Assembly: GCA_020631735.1 (NCBI GenBank)
Contig: CM036168.1
Location: 95,088,932-95,152,931 of the forward strand
Direction of reading: 5' to 3'
Length of the DNA: 64,000 nt
Source: Saccharum officinarum
Taxonomy: Eukaryota > Streptophyta > Magnoliopsida > Poales > Poaceae
The position numbers and the translations under genes were made by a program. The notes beneath the pieces were generated by a model. That model was given only the letters and a program-made list of their open reading frames with translations. It was not told the origin of the DNA and searched no databases. This document shows positions 11,401-23,400 of the stretch, piece after piece; within the stretch, counting starts at the first letter, position 1; every line of letters starts with the position of its first letter.

Positions 11401-14400
11401 TCTGAGGACTATAATTGCATAGCTTCTTTAGTTGATAGAGATTGAGTTCTCTATCTTAGAGGACTGTAATTGCATAGCTTCTTTAGTTGATAGAGATTGA
11501 ATTCGCCAGGAACCCAAGTTTTGAAAATCGACGATTACGACGCGCCTAGTCACGACTAGTCGCTAGGCTTTAGCCTGGCGCCTAGACTAGGGGGGTAGTC
11601 GGGCCTCAAGTCGAGCAGAGAAGGATAAGGGGGAGAAGGGGGAGAGAAAGTCGTGTGCGTACTGTTAGACTTAATCTGCTGATCCTTTCTCTCTTGCAGT
11701 CAAAGGCATGGTCAGGTCTGCTGTCCATGCCCTGAACACTACAGCAAGTATGGCAATAGGCCATCCCTAGTACTATAGTTGGTAGTATTGCATCATCCAT
11801 AGTTGGTAGAAGGTGATGTATACCATGTACTAGGAGTAGGTAGTCTAGTACCATAGTTGGTACATGTAGGATGTATATAAACCAATGAAGTGCAATGCAT
11901 TTGGCAAGTCTTTTGCCTCACATTCAGATATTCAGGCTTTCGGCCACTGCTGTTGTCTGTGTTTGGGTGTGCTAAGAGCTCAGCTCTTCTTCTACCTTGG
12001 TGCAAGAGAGGAGAGGAGGGAAGGTGAGCAGGAGCTGCTCACCTGGGAGTCGAGTAGAAGGCCAACACGTGGTATCGGAGCCGGTCCCTGTCGCTGCGCT
12101 TGATCGCCGGCGATGGACACCGAGGCTACTGCTGCGGCCGCCGCTGCCGCTGCGAAGGAGAAGGCCGCAGGGGGGCAGCTCCAAGGCCGCTGTCGAGGTT
12201 CACCGGGTGCGCGAGTTCAGCGGGCCAAACAATTGGCCAATGCTGACCCACACCAACTACGGCGAGTGGAGCGTCCACATGAAGTGGAAGCTCAAGGCGC
12301 GTCATTGGTGGAAGGCCGTCCAGGAGGGTGATGCCGACGAGGATGCGGAGGTGGGCGTCATGGAGGCGCTCATGGTGTCCACGCCGAGCGAGTACCACGA
12401 GGCGCTCGGCAGCAAGGACACGGCAAAGGAGGCTTAGGACATGCTGGCCTCCTTTCGCCTTGGCTCGGATCGAGCCAAGAAGGCCAAAGCGCAGCAGCTA
12501 CGGAGGGACTTCGATGAACTCCGGTTCAAGTCCGGAGAGACGGTGGAGGATTTTGCGCTGCGCCTGCAGACATTGGCGGGGCAGCTGGCGGTCTTCGGCA
12601 AGTCGATCGACGACGAGGACGTCGTGGCCAAGTTGCTGCGCGTCGTGCCGTCCAAGTACGCCCAGCTCTCCCTGTCCATCGAGACCATGCTGGACTTGTC
12701 CACGCTGTCTCTGGAAGATGTGACGGGGCGGCTGCATGCCGTAGAGGATCGAGCTCCGGCAGAGAAGCCCAAGCCGCAGCTGTTGCTGACAGAGGAGGAG
12801 TGGGCGGCACGGATGAAGGAGAAGCGCCAGAACGGCGCGGGCTCTTCCAGCGGCGGCGTCGGCTGGAAGAAGGCCGGCAAGGCGTAGGCGGACAAGAAGA
12901 AGGGCAAGAAGAAGTTCTCCGACCCCAACGCCTGCCGCAAGTGCGGCGAGGCTGGGCATTGGGCGCGGGAATGCCCGAATTGGAAGCCGGAGAAGAAGGA
13001 CGAGGCGCACCTGGCGCATTCTGACGACGACGGTGATCATGCACTTCTGATGGGGGTGTTCTGCGCGGAGCAGAGTGGCAAGCTGAGGAAGATGGAGGTG
13101 GAGCAGAAGGCTGCGCCGCCGGTCGTCCACCATCTTGACGAGCCGCGCGCGCAGGTTCATCTGGGCGTCGTCGGGGATGAGTCGGAGCAGAGGTGGTACC
13201 TCGACTGCGGCGCGAGCAACCATATGACGGGCTGCCGCGCCGCCTTCTCCGAGCTGGACGAAAAGCACCGTGGGGGCGTCCGGTTCGGTGACGGCTCCCG
13301 GGTGCAGATTCGTGGGCGCGGCACGGTGCTGTTCAGGTGCAAGAACGGCGAGCACCGCGCGCTCACGGAGGTTTACATCCCGGAGCTCCGCTCTAGCATC
13401 ATCAGCCTTGACCAGCTGGACGAGCATGGAGCAGAGGTGCTGATCCGCCAAGGAGTGCTGCACATCAAGGACCAGGACGGGCGTCTCCTGGCTAAGGTGA
13501 TGCGTTCTCAGAATCGGCTTTACCTCCTTGACTTGAAGGTTGAGCAGCCGGTGTGCCTGGCGGCGGTGAGCGTGGAGGAGCCATGGCTCTGGCACGGCCG
13601 GTTCGGCCACCTGAGCTTCGACACTCTAGGCCGGATGGGGAAGATGGTGACTGGCATGCCACGCATCAAACACGCAGGGGAGCTCTGCGACAGCTGCCTC
13701 GCCGGGAAGCAGAGAAGACTGTCGTTCCCCAAGGCTGCGCGCTACCGTGCGGTGGATCTGCTCGAGCTGGTCCATGGGGACCTTTGCGGGCCGATCACAC
13801 CGGCAACGCACGGTGGGCGTAGGTACTTTCTGCTGCTTGTCGAGGACCACAGTCGGTTCATGTGGTTGCGACTTCTGGCGAGCAAGGACGAGGCAGCGGA
13901 TGCCATCAAGCAGTTCAAGGCTCGAGCTGAGGCGGAGTCCGGGAAGAAGCTCCGGGTCTTGAGGACCGACCGCGGCGGTGAGTTCACGGCGGTGGAATTT
14001 GCCACCTACTGCGCCAATGAAGGGGTGGGGCGCCATTTCACCGCGCCCTACTCGCCACAACAGAACGGCGTGGTGGAGCGCCGAAATCAGACAATCGTCG
14101 GCATGGCGCGCTCCATGATGAAAGCAAAGAAGATGCCGGCGACGTTCTGGGGCGAGGCCGTGACGACGGCGGTTTCCATCCTCAACCGCGCGCCCACGAA
14201 GGCCCTGAAGGGGCAAACTCTGTTCGAGGCTTGGCACGGGCGCAAGCCGAGCGTGGCGTTCATGCGCACGTTCGGGTGCGTCGGGCACGTCAAGACAACC
14301 AAGCCCGGCCTCGGCAAGCTTGAAGACAGGAGCACGAAGGCGGTGTTCCTCGGCTACGAGGAAGGATCCAAAGCCTACCGGCTGTATGATCCGGCGAGGG

Positions 14401-17400
14401 GCAAGGTGCTGGTATCCAGGGACGTCGTTTTCGACGAGGCGGCGGCATGGGACTGGGATGCCGAGGAATTGGGGACGGAGCAGGGCTATGGGCTGGAAGA
14501 CACGTTCGTCGTGGAGCGGCTGGAGGTGCACGGTCACGGCGAGGGGGAGCAAGCTCCAGCAACCGGGGAAGCGGAAGCAGGAGAGCCGACGACCGGGAAA
14601 GTAGCGGAGCCCGCGGCGGCGGCGGCGATGGAGCCACCTAGCCCACCAGGAGCAGGGCACCATAGCTCACCAGGGCTGACGGCGGACTCCCCCCTGTTTT
14701 GCAGGAACAGGGGACCCCGGGAGCATCGATGGTGGAGTACGCCACTCCACTGTCCAATCTCGACGAATTCGTGGACGCTTTCCACGAAGGGGAGGAGGTC
14801 CGGTTCCGGCGCGTCGACAATGTCGTCGGCAACGCGCCGGTGCCAGGGCTGGCTGCGCGTCTGCTCGATGACGATCAAGCGCTGCTGCTCATGAGCGCGG
14901 AGGAGCCGGCCACGTTCGCGGTTGCGGAGCGCGACACGGAGTGGCGACGGGCCATGATCGAGGAGATGAAGGCGATCGAGGCCAACAAGACCTGGGACTT
15001 GGTCGATCTGCCGTCGGGCTACCGGCCGATCGGACTCAAGTGGCTCTATAAGGTCAAGAAGGATGAGCGCGGCGCCGTCATCAAGCACAAGGCGCGCCTG
15101 GTGGCGCGCGGCTTTGTGCAGCGCGAGGGGATTGATTTCAAAGAGGTGTTCGCGCCGGTGGCGCGGATGGAGTCGGTACGGCTCCTCCTCGCGCTCGCAG
15201 CGGCCAAGGACTGGCAAGTCCACCACCTCGACGTCAAGTCTGCCTTTCTCAATGGCGATTTGGCGGAAGAAGTCTACGTAAAGCAGGCGCCAGGGTTCGT
15301 GGTAAAGGGCGCTGAGCACAAGGTGCTGCGCCTCAGGAAGGCCTTGTACGGGCTGCGGCAGGCGCCGAGGGCGTGGAACGCCAAGCTCGACGCCACCATG
15401 GCGGAGCTCGGGTTCGCACGCTGCGCCACTGAGCATGCGTTGTACACCCGACGACGGGGGAAGGAGGAACTCATCGTCGGGGTGTACGTCGATGACCTCA
15501 TCGTCACCGGGGCGCGCGCGCAGGACATTGCACGGTTCAAGAAGGAGATGGGCGCCAAGTTCCGCATGAGCGACCTGGGAGCCCTATCATACTACCTCGG
15601 CATTGAGGTGAAGCAGAGCGCGGATGCAGTGAAGCTCGGGCAGCGCGCCTACGCGCTGAAGCTGTTGGAGCGGGCGGGCATGGCGGGTTGCAAGGCTGTG
15701 GCCACACCCATGGAGGAGCGAATCAAGCTCTCGCGAGCGAGCACGGCGGCGAAGATGGATGCTACGCTCTACCGGAGCATCGTCGGCGGGCTGCGCTGGC
15801 TCACGCACACGCGACCGGACATCGCGTTCGCGGTCGGATACGTGAGCCGGTTCATGGAGGACCCAAGAGAGGACCACTGGACGGCGGTCAAGCAGCTGCT
15901 CCGCTACGTCCAGGGCACGTTGGAGATGGGGATCGTCTTCCCCAAGCATGGTGGCCTCCAGCTGACGGCGTTCAGCGAGGCTCCGCCCAAGGCCAGGGAT
16001 GGCGAGCCAGGGATCACGGCGTACAGCGATGCGGACATGGCTGGGGACGTGGACGGGCGGCGGAGCACTTCCGGCGTGCTCGTCTTCCTCGGTGCATCGC
16101 CAATCGCGTGGCAGTCCCTGAAGCAGAAGATGGTGGCGCTGTCGACATGTGAGGCGGAATATGTCGCAGCAGCCACGGCGGCATGCCAGGTTGTCTGGCT
16201 GCGGCGGCTGCTGGCAGAGCTCATCGGAGCCCAGGTCCAGCCGCCGGCACTCAAAGTAGACAACCAGCCAGCAATTGCGCTGGCAAAGAATCCAGTTCTC
16301 CACGACAGAAGCAAGCACATAGATGTGAAGTTTCACTTTCTTCGTGATTGCGTCGATGGAGGGCAGCTCGTCATCGAGTTCGTCGATACCAGGCGGCAAC
16401 TCGCTGACATCCTCACCAAGTCACTTGGTCGGCTTCGGTTCCAGGAACTGAGGGGGATGATTGGCATGATTGAGGTCAAGTAAGGACAGCAGGATTAGGG
16501 GAAGATTGTTAGACTTAATCTGTTGATCCTTTCTCTCTTGCAGTCAAAGGCATGGTCAGGTCTGCTGTCCATGCCCTGAACACTGCAGCAAGTATGGCAA
16601 TAGGCCATCCCTAGTACTATAGTTGGTAGTATTGCATCATCCATAGTTGGTAGAAGGTGATGTATACCATGTACTAGGAGTAGGTAGTCTAGTACCATAG
16701 TCGGTACATGTAGGATGTATATAAACCAATGAAGTGCAATGCATTTGGCAAGTCTTTTGCCTCACATTCAGATATTCAGGCTTTCGGCCACTGCTGTTGT
16801 CTGTGTTTGGGTGTGCTAAGAGCTCAGCTCTTCTTCTACCTTGGTGCAAGAGAGGAGAGGAGGGAAGGTGAGCAGGAGCTGCTCACCTGGGAGTCGAGTA
16901 GAAGGCCAACACGTACTCGCCTCGACCTCCGCCGGGAAGCAGGTCCCGCCGGATGCGCTGCTCGCGACTCGCCTGGAAGCAGATCCCGCCGGCGAGCCTC
17001 CTGCCCGCCTGGCAAGACCCGCCGGCGACGCGGCTCGTGCTCCTCCCCGCCGGCGACGCCTCCCCTGCTCCTCTCCGCCGGTGACGCGGGTCGTCCTCCT
17101 CCCCGCCTGGCGGAGGTCGCTGGTGGGGGAGGAGGAGCGGGCGCACGGTGAAGGGGAGCGGCGGCGCGGGCGAGCGGGCGCAGAGAGGCGTTCGGGAGGG
17201 AGAGAGAGAGGAGCAGGGGAGAGGATAAGGGGAGTTGGGCTGTGGTGGGTGAGTTGTGGTGGGTGAGTTGGGCCGTTAATGGGCCTTTTTTCTCTTTCTC
17301 CCCATTCCATGACCACTTCTCTTCTATTTTTTTCTTTTCTTTTAAGTAAATATACATGTATTCTGCTCAAAAAATGTATATATACATGTATTAGCCATCG

Positions 17401-20400
17401 CCTAGCAAAACGCTTAGCATCACCTAGGCTCGACTAGTCTCGACTAGTCTCTAGACTAAGGGTCGTCGTCTAGATTTCGCCTAGCGCCTAGCAAAACTTT
17501 GCCAGGAACATTGCTTTGGAGCTTGTAGTTAGGGATGTAAAGCTTACTAAGGGTATTGCATCCCATGAGTGTGGGTGTGGAAATTCCACTACCAGGTACG
17601 GGAAAATTCTACTTGCAAATACGGGTGTGGGTATGTCGTTTCACCCGTTGGTGCTTGAAATAAGGGATTTTATTTATTTAATGACAATTTAACTAATGGA
17701 TATACGTTATCGTGGGTACCATGCTCGATGAGTGCAGGTGTAGGTGTAACATTTTACTCTAAGAATTTGTCAGAGGGAATTATTTAATCGTATGTTAAGA
17801 CCCTTAGTCATCCTCACCCCTAGCAAGTTAGGGCTTCAGATGGGGCTTTGAGCATCAAGAAGGGAACGAAGAAAGACTAGCTAGTTTACGATGATTGTAG
17901 ACATAGACACGGGCGGTATAAGCGATGTGCATGAATCTTGTGATGGGTGGTAGAGTTGAATGGTGATGATGTTAGGTGGTGAAGCCATGAGAGGTGGGTA
18001 AAGGTTGGGAAGGTAGGGGCAAACGTATGAGAAAACAAGAAGAGAACTAGTATGAGGAAGAGGTGGTTTAGCACAACGGTTTTTTTAGAGCAAATATATT
18101 TTTTTAGGATTTATATGAAAAATGGGTTAGAACTGGCTTTGTAAGATTCATAATAGCAAAACCTTAGTAGAATTACAAATATTTTGCAATAGAAAAGATA
18201 CCATGTTGTAGCTACACAGTCACACTAGCAAGAAACTAGCCTATAGTCCATAAGTGCCAAATTACAACTTATTATTACAAAACAATCCACAATAATGGAG
18301 ATTTTTCTTTGAATTCGGCATAGAAACTCATTTGCGCATACATACATAACTATCTTTATGTATTCGAGTACACATCTAAAGTATTTGCAATTCTAATCTC
18401 ATGTGGGCACAAACACATATTACGTTTTAAAAACCGTAAGTTGCAATCTGTTATCTTAGGATTAAGTAGTAGTAACTCGAATCAATTTACTTGTACCCAC
18501 TTGGAGGAAAATGCCCACGTTCTATACCGATACCATCTCTCTGGTATTAGATTTCCTATACTCACATAGTTACACTCACATGATGTTATGTATCCAACAG
18601 GTCACCCACGACCACCTACATATACATCATAAGAGTAAAATTGCATTTGCTAACAATAACTTAATTTCATTGACACGCTTAATCTAATACAAACTAGTTC
18701 AAATAAAATTGATGGCATTACACAAGATGAACTAAACATATCATATAGTTTCACAAAGAGATACTAAGGTTTAATGTTATAAAGTCACCACATGTTGTGT
18801 TTCGTGAGTCCTTGTGGCTACATGACTATAGGGTACATGAGGAATGTATCCAACCCACTCTACCTAATACGTAAAAAGGATACCCACTAACGTATGATGG
18901 ATGAAGAAAATGTCCTGCATCTACATCCTAGGATAACTACTCACTATACATCGTTAACGAGTACCTATTCCTAATTCTGGTAAGTGTGTACCTTTTGACC
19001 TAACTGTGTTTGTTAGCACCGTACTTAATGAAATAATGTATTATCTAGGTAGATGAAGAAATTTATCTGGAGGTTACATAGACACATGACACATTTGACA
19101 ATACAAAAGACACTATGGTATTAGATAAAAAAAGAATTAAAATTGAGGCCTTCTTATTTTATTAGATCGTATAAGACGGTGTGGTATACTTATTGTGCCT
19201 AGAACATCTAACTTCATTATAACATGATGACATATAAGCAACCTTGGCTTTTTTACATGGCCGCTCATATACTATGATACAATTTGATCTAGACGCATTG
19301 AATACCACTTGAAATCCAACATGAATGTTCACCCACTTGAAATCCAACACGAATGTGCTCATGTGCGGCTTAACACAATGATACCACAAATATTCTACCA
19401 CAAATATTCTAGATCAAATACCACTCGAAGTCCAACATGCATGATTTAGTGTACAAATAGAAAAGGTCTGATATTTAGGTGATAGTGGTGCTAACTCATT
19501 GTTTCTAATCCCTTCATTGTGAAACCACATGCAGACGCTCACATACATGGACACATACTCACCTCTACTCTATGAACTCTAACTCTATTAGAACATTTGA
19601 AAGATTGGACAGGTAGATGTCGAGATGGACGAAGTCACCACATGCATTTCACTGCAAGGCGCATGTCGCCTACTACTGAAAGATCTAAATCCTAGAATAA
19701 ATCTAGAAAAATACGAGTACCCGTGTCAATTTTTATTATCGATACTTACGAACATTCACATATTAGAGATCGTTACTATCGCAATATGTGTTAGTCTTCT
19801 TTATTAATTGTGGTAGTATGAAAAGTTTATGTATTTTAAATAAATGAAATAAAATGGTACTTAAACTAATTTTTTTATCTTTCAACCACCAAATCTTAGA
19901 CTCTCACAATGCTCGTGAAAGAACCCTCTATCCCTTGGAATTGCTCCTCGCAAAATGATCGTGCGATGCCTTGTTGCTAGCCTTAGCTATCACTCACATA
20001 TAGGGATGACAATGAGTATGAATCCACGAATTATCGTCGATCTATACCCACACCTGATGGGATAAATCATACCCATTAAAAACCCATACTTGACCTAGGT
20101 ACAAACTCTACACATACTCGTACTCATACAGGTAGCGGGTATCCGTGGCTAGTTCATACACCATCACCATTTTCAACACGAGACCAACTTATGTTAACAA
20201 ATAACATGCATTGTGCGCTGTAAACTATGCAATACCATTCAAATAACCCCTGAGGTGGTTTTGGACATGGTTTTTTTGCTCATGTTGCAGTCCCTAGTTG
20301 GCATCCGGTGCCAGGCCCACCATCAGGGCCTTCTTCAACCGCTTGTCTTCTACTTCCTTGCACTGGTTGACCGAGCTCACTATGGCCACCTCCTTAGCCC

Positions 20401-23400
20401 TCAGGCTATAAAAGCCGCACCACAAGATCCTCCACCCATACTAACTCCCTGAGCTCCACCACCTCCGTAAGCCCTAGCAACATCTTTTTCTTCCTCCACA
20501 AGCTCACGACCGATCTCCAAGTTCGTCGACCTACTACCACTCCTAAACTCTTTGGCGACTTCGTGTGTGAGTAGAGAGGCCACCTTGACACTCCCCCTTG
20601 TCACAGCCATAGTTGCACAACAACGTGGTTTTTATCCTTCCTTGACGTCATCGTACCTCATTGCCAGGCTGTGTGGTCCATGGAGTTGCACAACAACGTG
20701 GTCTTTATCCTTGCCGTCATTGTTCGTCATTGCCATGTTGTGCAGTCCATGTGGCCATTCACTCAAGCATGTCATGACATGGAGCAATCGTGAAGTGAGT
20801 TAAAAGGAATCCAAATGAAAATAGTCGAAGCTTACCATGAGACAAGTTCCACAAAACCATCATGACGTCCCCTTCCAACAATGTCGAGCAAGATAAGTAG
20901 CAAAGTTCACACGATATTGGAGCTGCTTCGGTGCATTTCGAGGAGGCTGTGGACTTTGTTCTGGATGCACGTTGTGGGTGGTGTCGACGTTCTCCACGCA
21001 CATGGTGGCCACCACGTCACTGCAGACGTGCTCACTCCTAGCTTTTGTCACCACCATAGAGGCGCACTGAAACAAAGATGGCACTGTCATTGGGCTCCAA
21101 CAACTAGCACAAATTGTGGTAAGTGAGCATGTTAGTGAGGCATAGCCTGCATGGCATGGCCTGGTGTCGGTAACCTTCTTCGATGGTGTGGGCAAGAAAG
21201 AATATGATGAGAGAGGCAGATAGTATAGGATCGAGCATCCATATGAGGAAAGGGATGGGTGGCAGTGGAGGAAGACAAGGACGACAATACATAAAGAGGG
21301 ATGCATTTGTTGATTGACAAGTGGAACTAAACACCACATGTCATCCCTAACAAACAAGCTCAAATGCCACGGACCGCGGTAGCAAAACCATCTGGGATTA
21401 TGTGAATGGTTTTACATAGTTTAACGTGCACAATACATGTTTCATATGTTAGGAGATGAAGTAGATGACCTGCGATACGTTAGGGGTTGTATAGAGTTTT
21501 CCTTATGATAATCAACTACATGTACGTAGTAATTATTTGATTTTATTGTTATTTTAACTTGTTACTAGTTGCTAGTTTCTTGTGTGATGGTTATACGATA
21601 ATCTAATTGCTAGTTTGAAGTTTGGATAATAAAATAAATTGATAGACTCTTGTGTAAGGCTATTATTGTTGTGTCTATAATGATGGTTCGAGATTGACTA
21701 TACTATACTTTGACTCGTGGTAATTTGTTGGCCAAATATTTTGTATGAAGATCATCCTTTTTTTTAATATCTCCTTAACTTGTTAAATGTTGTATATTGT
21801 TTAATCATAAGTTACTTGTCGGGTACCACAATTAGGGGTACTCAAATTGTGATAGAAAATCACCCGGCCTTCCCATTTAAGGGAAAAGATCAACAAAGGA
21901 GAGACGGGCTAAACTTTCCCTTGCTGGGCCTTCAGCAAGACGCATGAGCGAACCAGCCCATCTCCCCACTTTATCCGATGCCTCAATCAGAGGGGTCTTG
22001 GAACACCTCCGGTTCGCCCGAGACCTCCGCCCTGAGGTCTCGGACACAGGCCGACCCCCGGCAACATCATAGCCTCGTCCGAGCCCCAGAGGCGACATTG
22101 TCCCTCTTCGACTCGCCTGAGACCGGTCTCTAACGCCGCTCCCCCATTGGCGCGCTCAAGACCCCCTGTGACATCACCCACGTTCTCGCGTCTGCCCAAC
22201 CAGACAGGCCGAGAATGACCGGGGTCAAATCACCACGCCTTCGACTGCAACAGGCATAGGGAAGAGCTGCTGACCACTCTGCCGCCCATACTGACACTAT
22301 ACGCACGATTCGTGCGTGCGCAGTGTACGGAGCAACTGCTCTGGGCCACTATTCTCACGATCAGATAAGATCTCAGCACATTTCACGCCTTCGAGGCCTC
22401 GGCCCTCTACACCGAGTCAGACTACAAGGACAAATATGCCACACCGGCTACAGGACCAGGTATGATAAAGCACGTCGCTACAATACCAAAAGACAGACCA
22501 CTCCTTTAGCAGTGGCACACGTACCAGAACATGTAGCAGCAGTACCAGAAGTACCGACGCCATGCCTCCACAGTACAGACCACGCCGCCACCAGATAAGG
22601 CCCTTCCGAGGCCTTCAGGCTCCTCCACCGACAAGGACACACCATACGCCAACATCATGTAACACTGTACCTCCTTGAGACTATAAAAGAAGCATGCAGG
22701 GATCATTCCAAAGAAGAGAGAATGGAGTCGAACACAACTCAACCGAACCACCATAGCAACACAACGCGAGATACGAGTAGGCTACTCTCCTGGACCTTGC
22801 GAAGTAACCAGCAGAGTCGCACACACCACCACCTCCACCACTCACGCCGTGAGACTTGGGAGCTCCTCTCTCTCTCACGTCCGCTTGTAACCTCTACTAC
22901 AAGCACTTCGTCACAAGATAATACAGAACTCTCCCCCCACTGGACGTAGGGCATTTCTCGGCCCAAACCAATATAAATCGCCTGTGTCCTTGCACACCAT
23001 CCGGACTCCTAACGCGCAAACACTCATTACTCGTTGGTAGTTCTTTTTCAATCTAAATATTGTTTTTTTAATTTGATGTCAGTAATATACGCTTTGATTT
23101 GAAAGGATAGACCTATATACTTGCATTACCCTTTATAGACATGAAGTTATTTATTTGTTTAGCTTTTGAAGAAACAAGAATATGGTGCACAGACAAGATT
23201 TTACAAGGAAAATGCACCATGGATGATGGTGTCATGATGATGAAAAAACTCAATTTTGAATTTGTAATGAGCATATGGATTGTATGGTGTGATTTGATAG
23301 TACTTTTGTAAACTATACAGTTGAAATTGTTTCTTGACATTCCAATATTCGCTACTTTTTTCATACATACATAATTGTAATGTGAACAATTGTAAGACAA

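Larger units (their letters stand above)
11663..16911 (+). mobile_element. Ty1-copia LTR retrotransposon, complete, young
   Basis: Two 405-bp LTRs (11663-12067 and 16507-16911; TGTTAGAC...CCAACA) flanked by the 5-bp TSD CGTAC (11658-11662 and 16912-16916). PBS TGGTATCGGAGC just after the left LTR matches initiator tRNA-Met; a purine tract (AGGGGAAGAT) precedes the right LTR. The LTRs differ at three sites, all transitions, which implies recent insertion (order of a few hundred thousand years at commonly used grass rates). Domain order GAG, PR, IN, RT, RNase H is Ty1-copia. Inserted in the sense direction inside MADS51 intron 1, nested in the hAT-like element. Confidence 0.95.
11514..17500. 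mobile_element. hAT-like (or MULE-like) element split by a copia insertion
   Basis: Left terminus CCAAGTTTTG and right terminus CAAAACTTTG (ending 17500/17501) are inverted, and GCCAGGAAC flanks both sides (11505-11513 and 17501-17509). Read as an 8-bp TSD (CCAGGAAC) the inverted repeat is 9/10 and it is hAT; read as 9 bp it would be Mutator-like. The subterminal sequence is full of GACTAGTCG / CGCCTAG repeats in both orientations. Without the copia insertion the element is about 735 bp, with a GC-rich centre (16917-17240) carrying repeats of GCCGGCGA and no transposase. Confidence 0.75.

Noticed and set aside
12498..13610. Long minus-strand frame of 370 codons
   Set aside because: Antisense shadow of the GC-rich copia gag-pol. 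Other long antisense frames at 13626-14663, 14534-15436 and 15587-16399 are the same.
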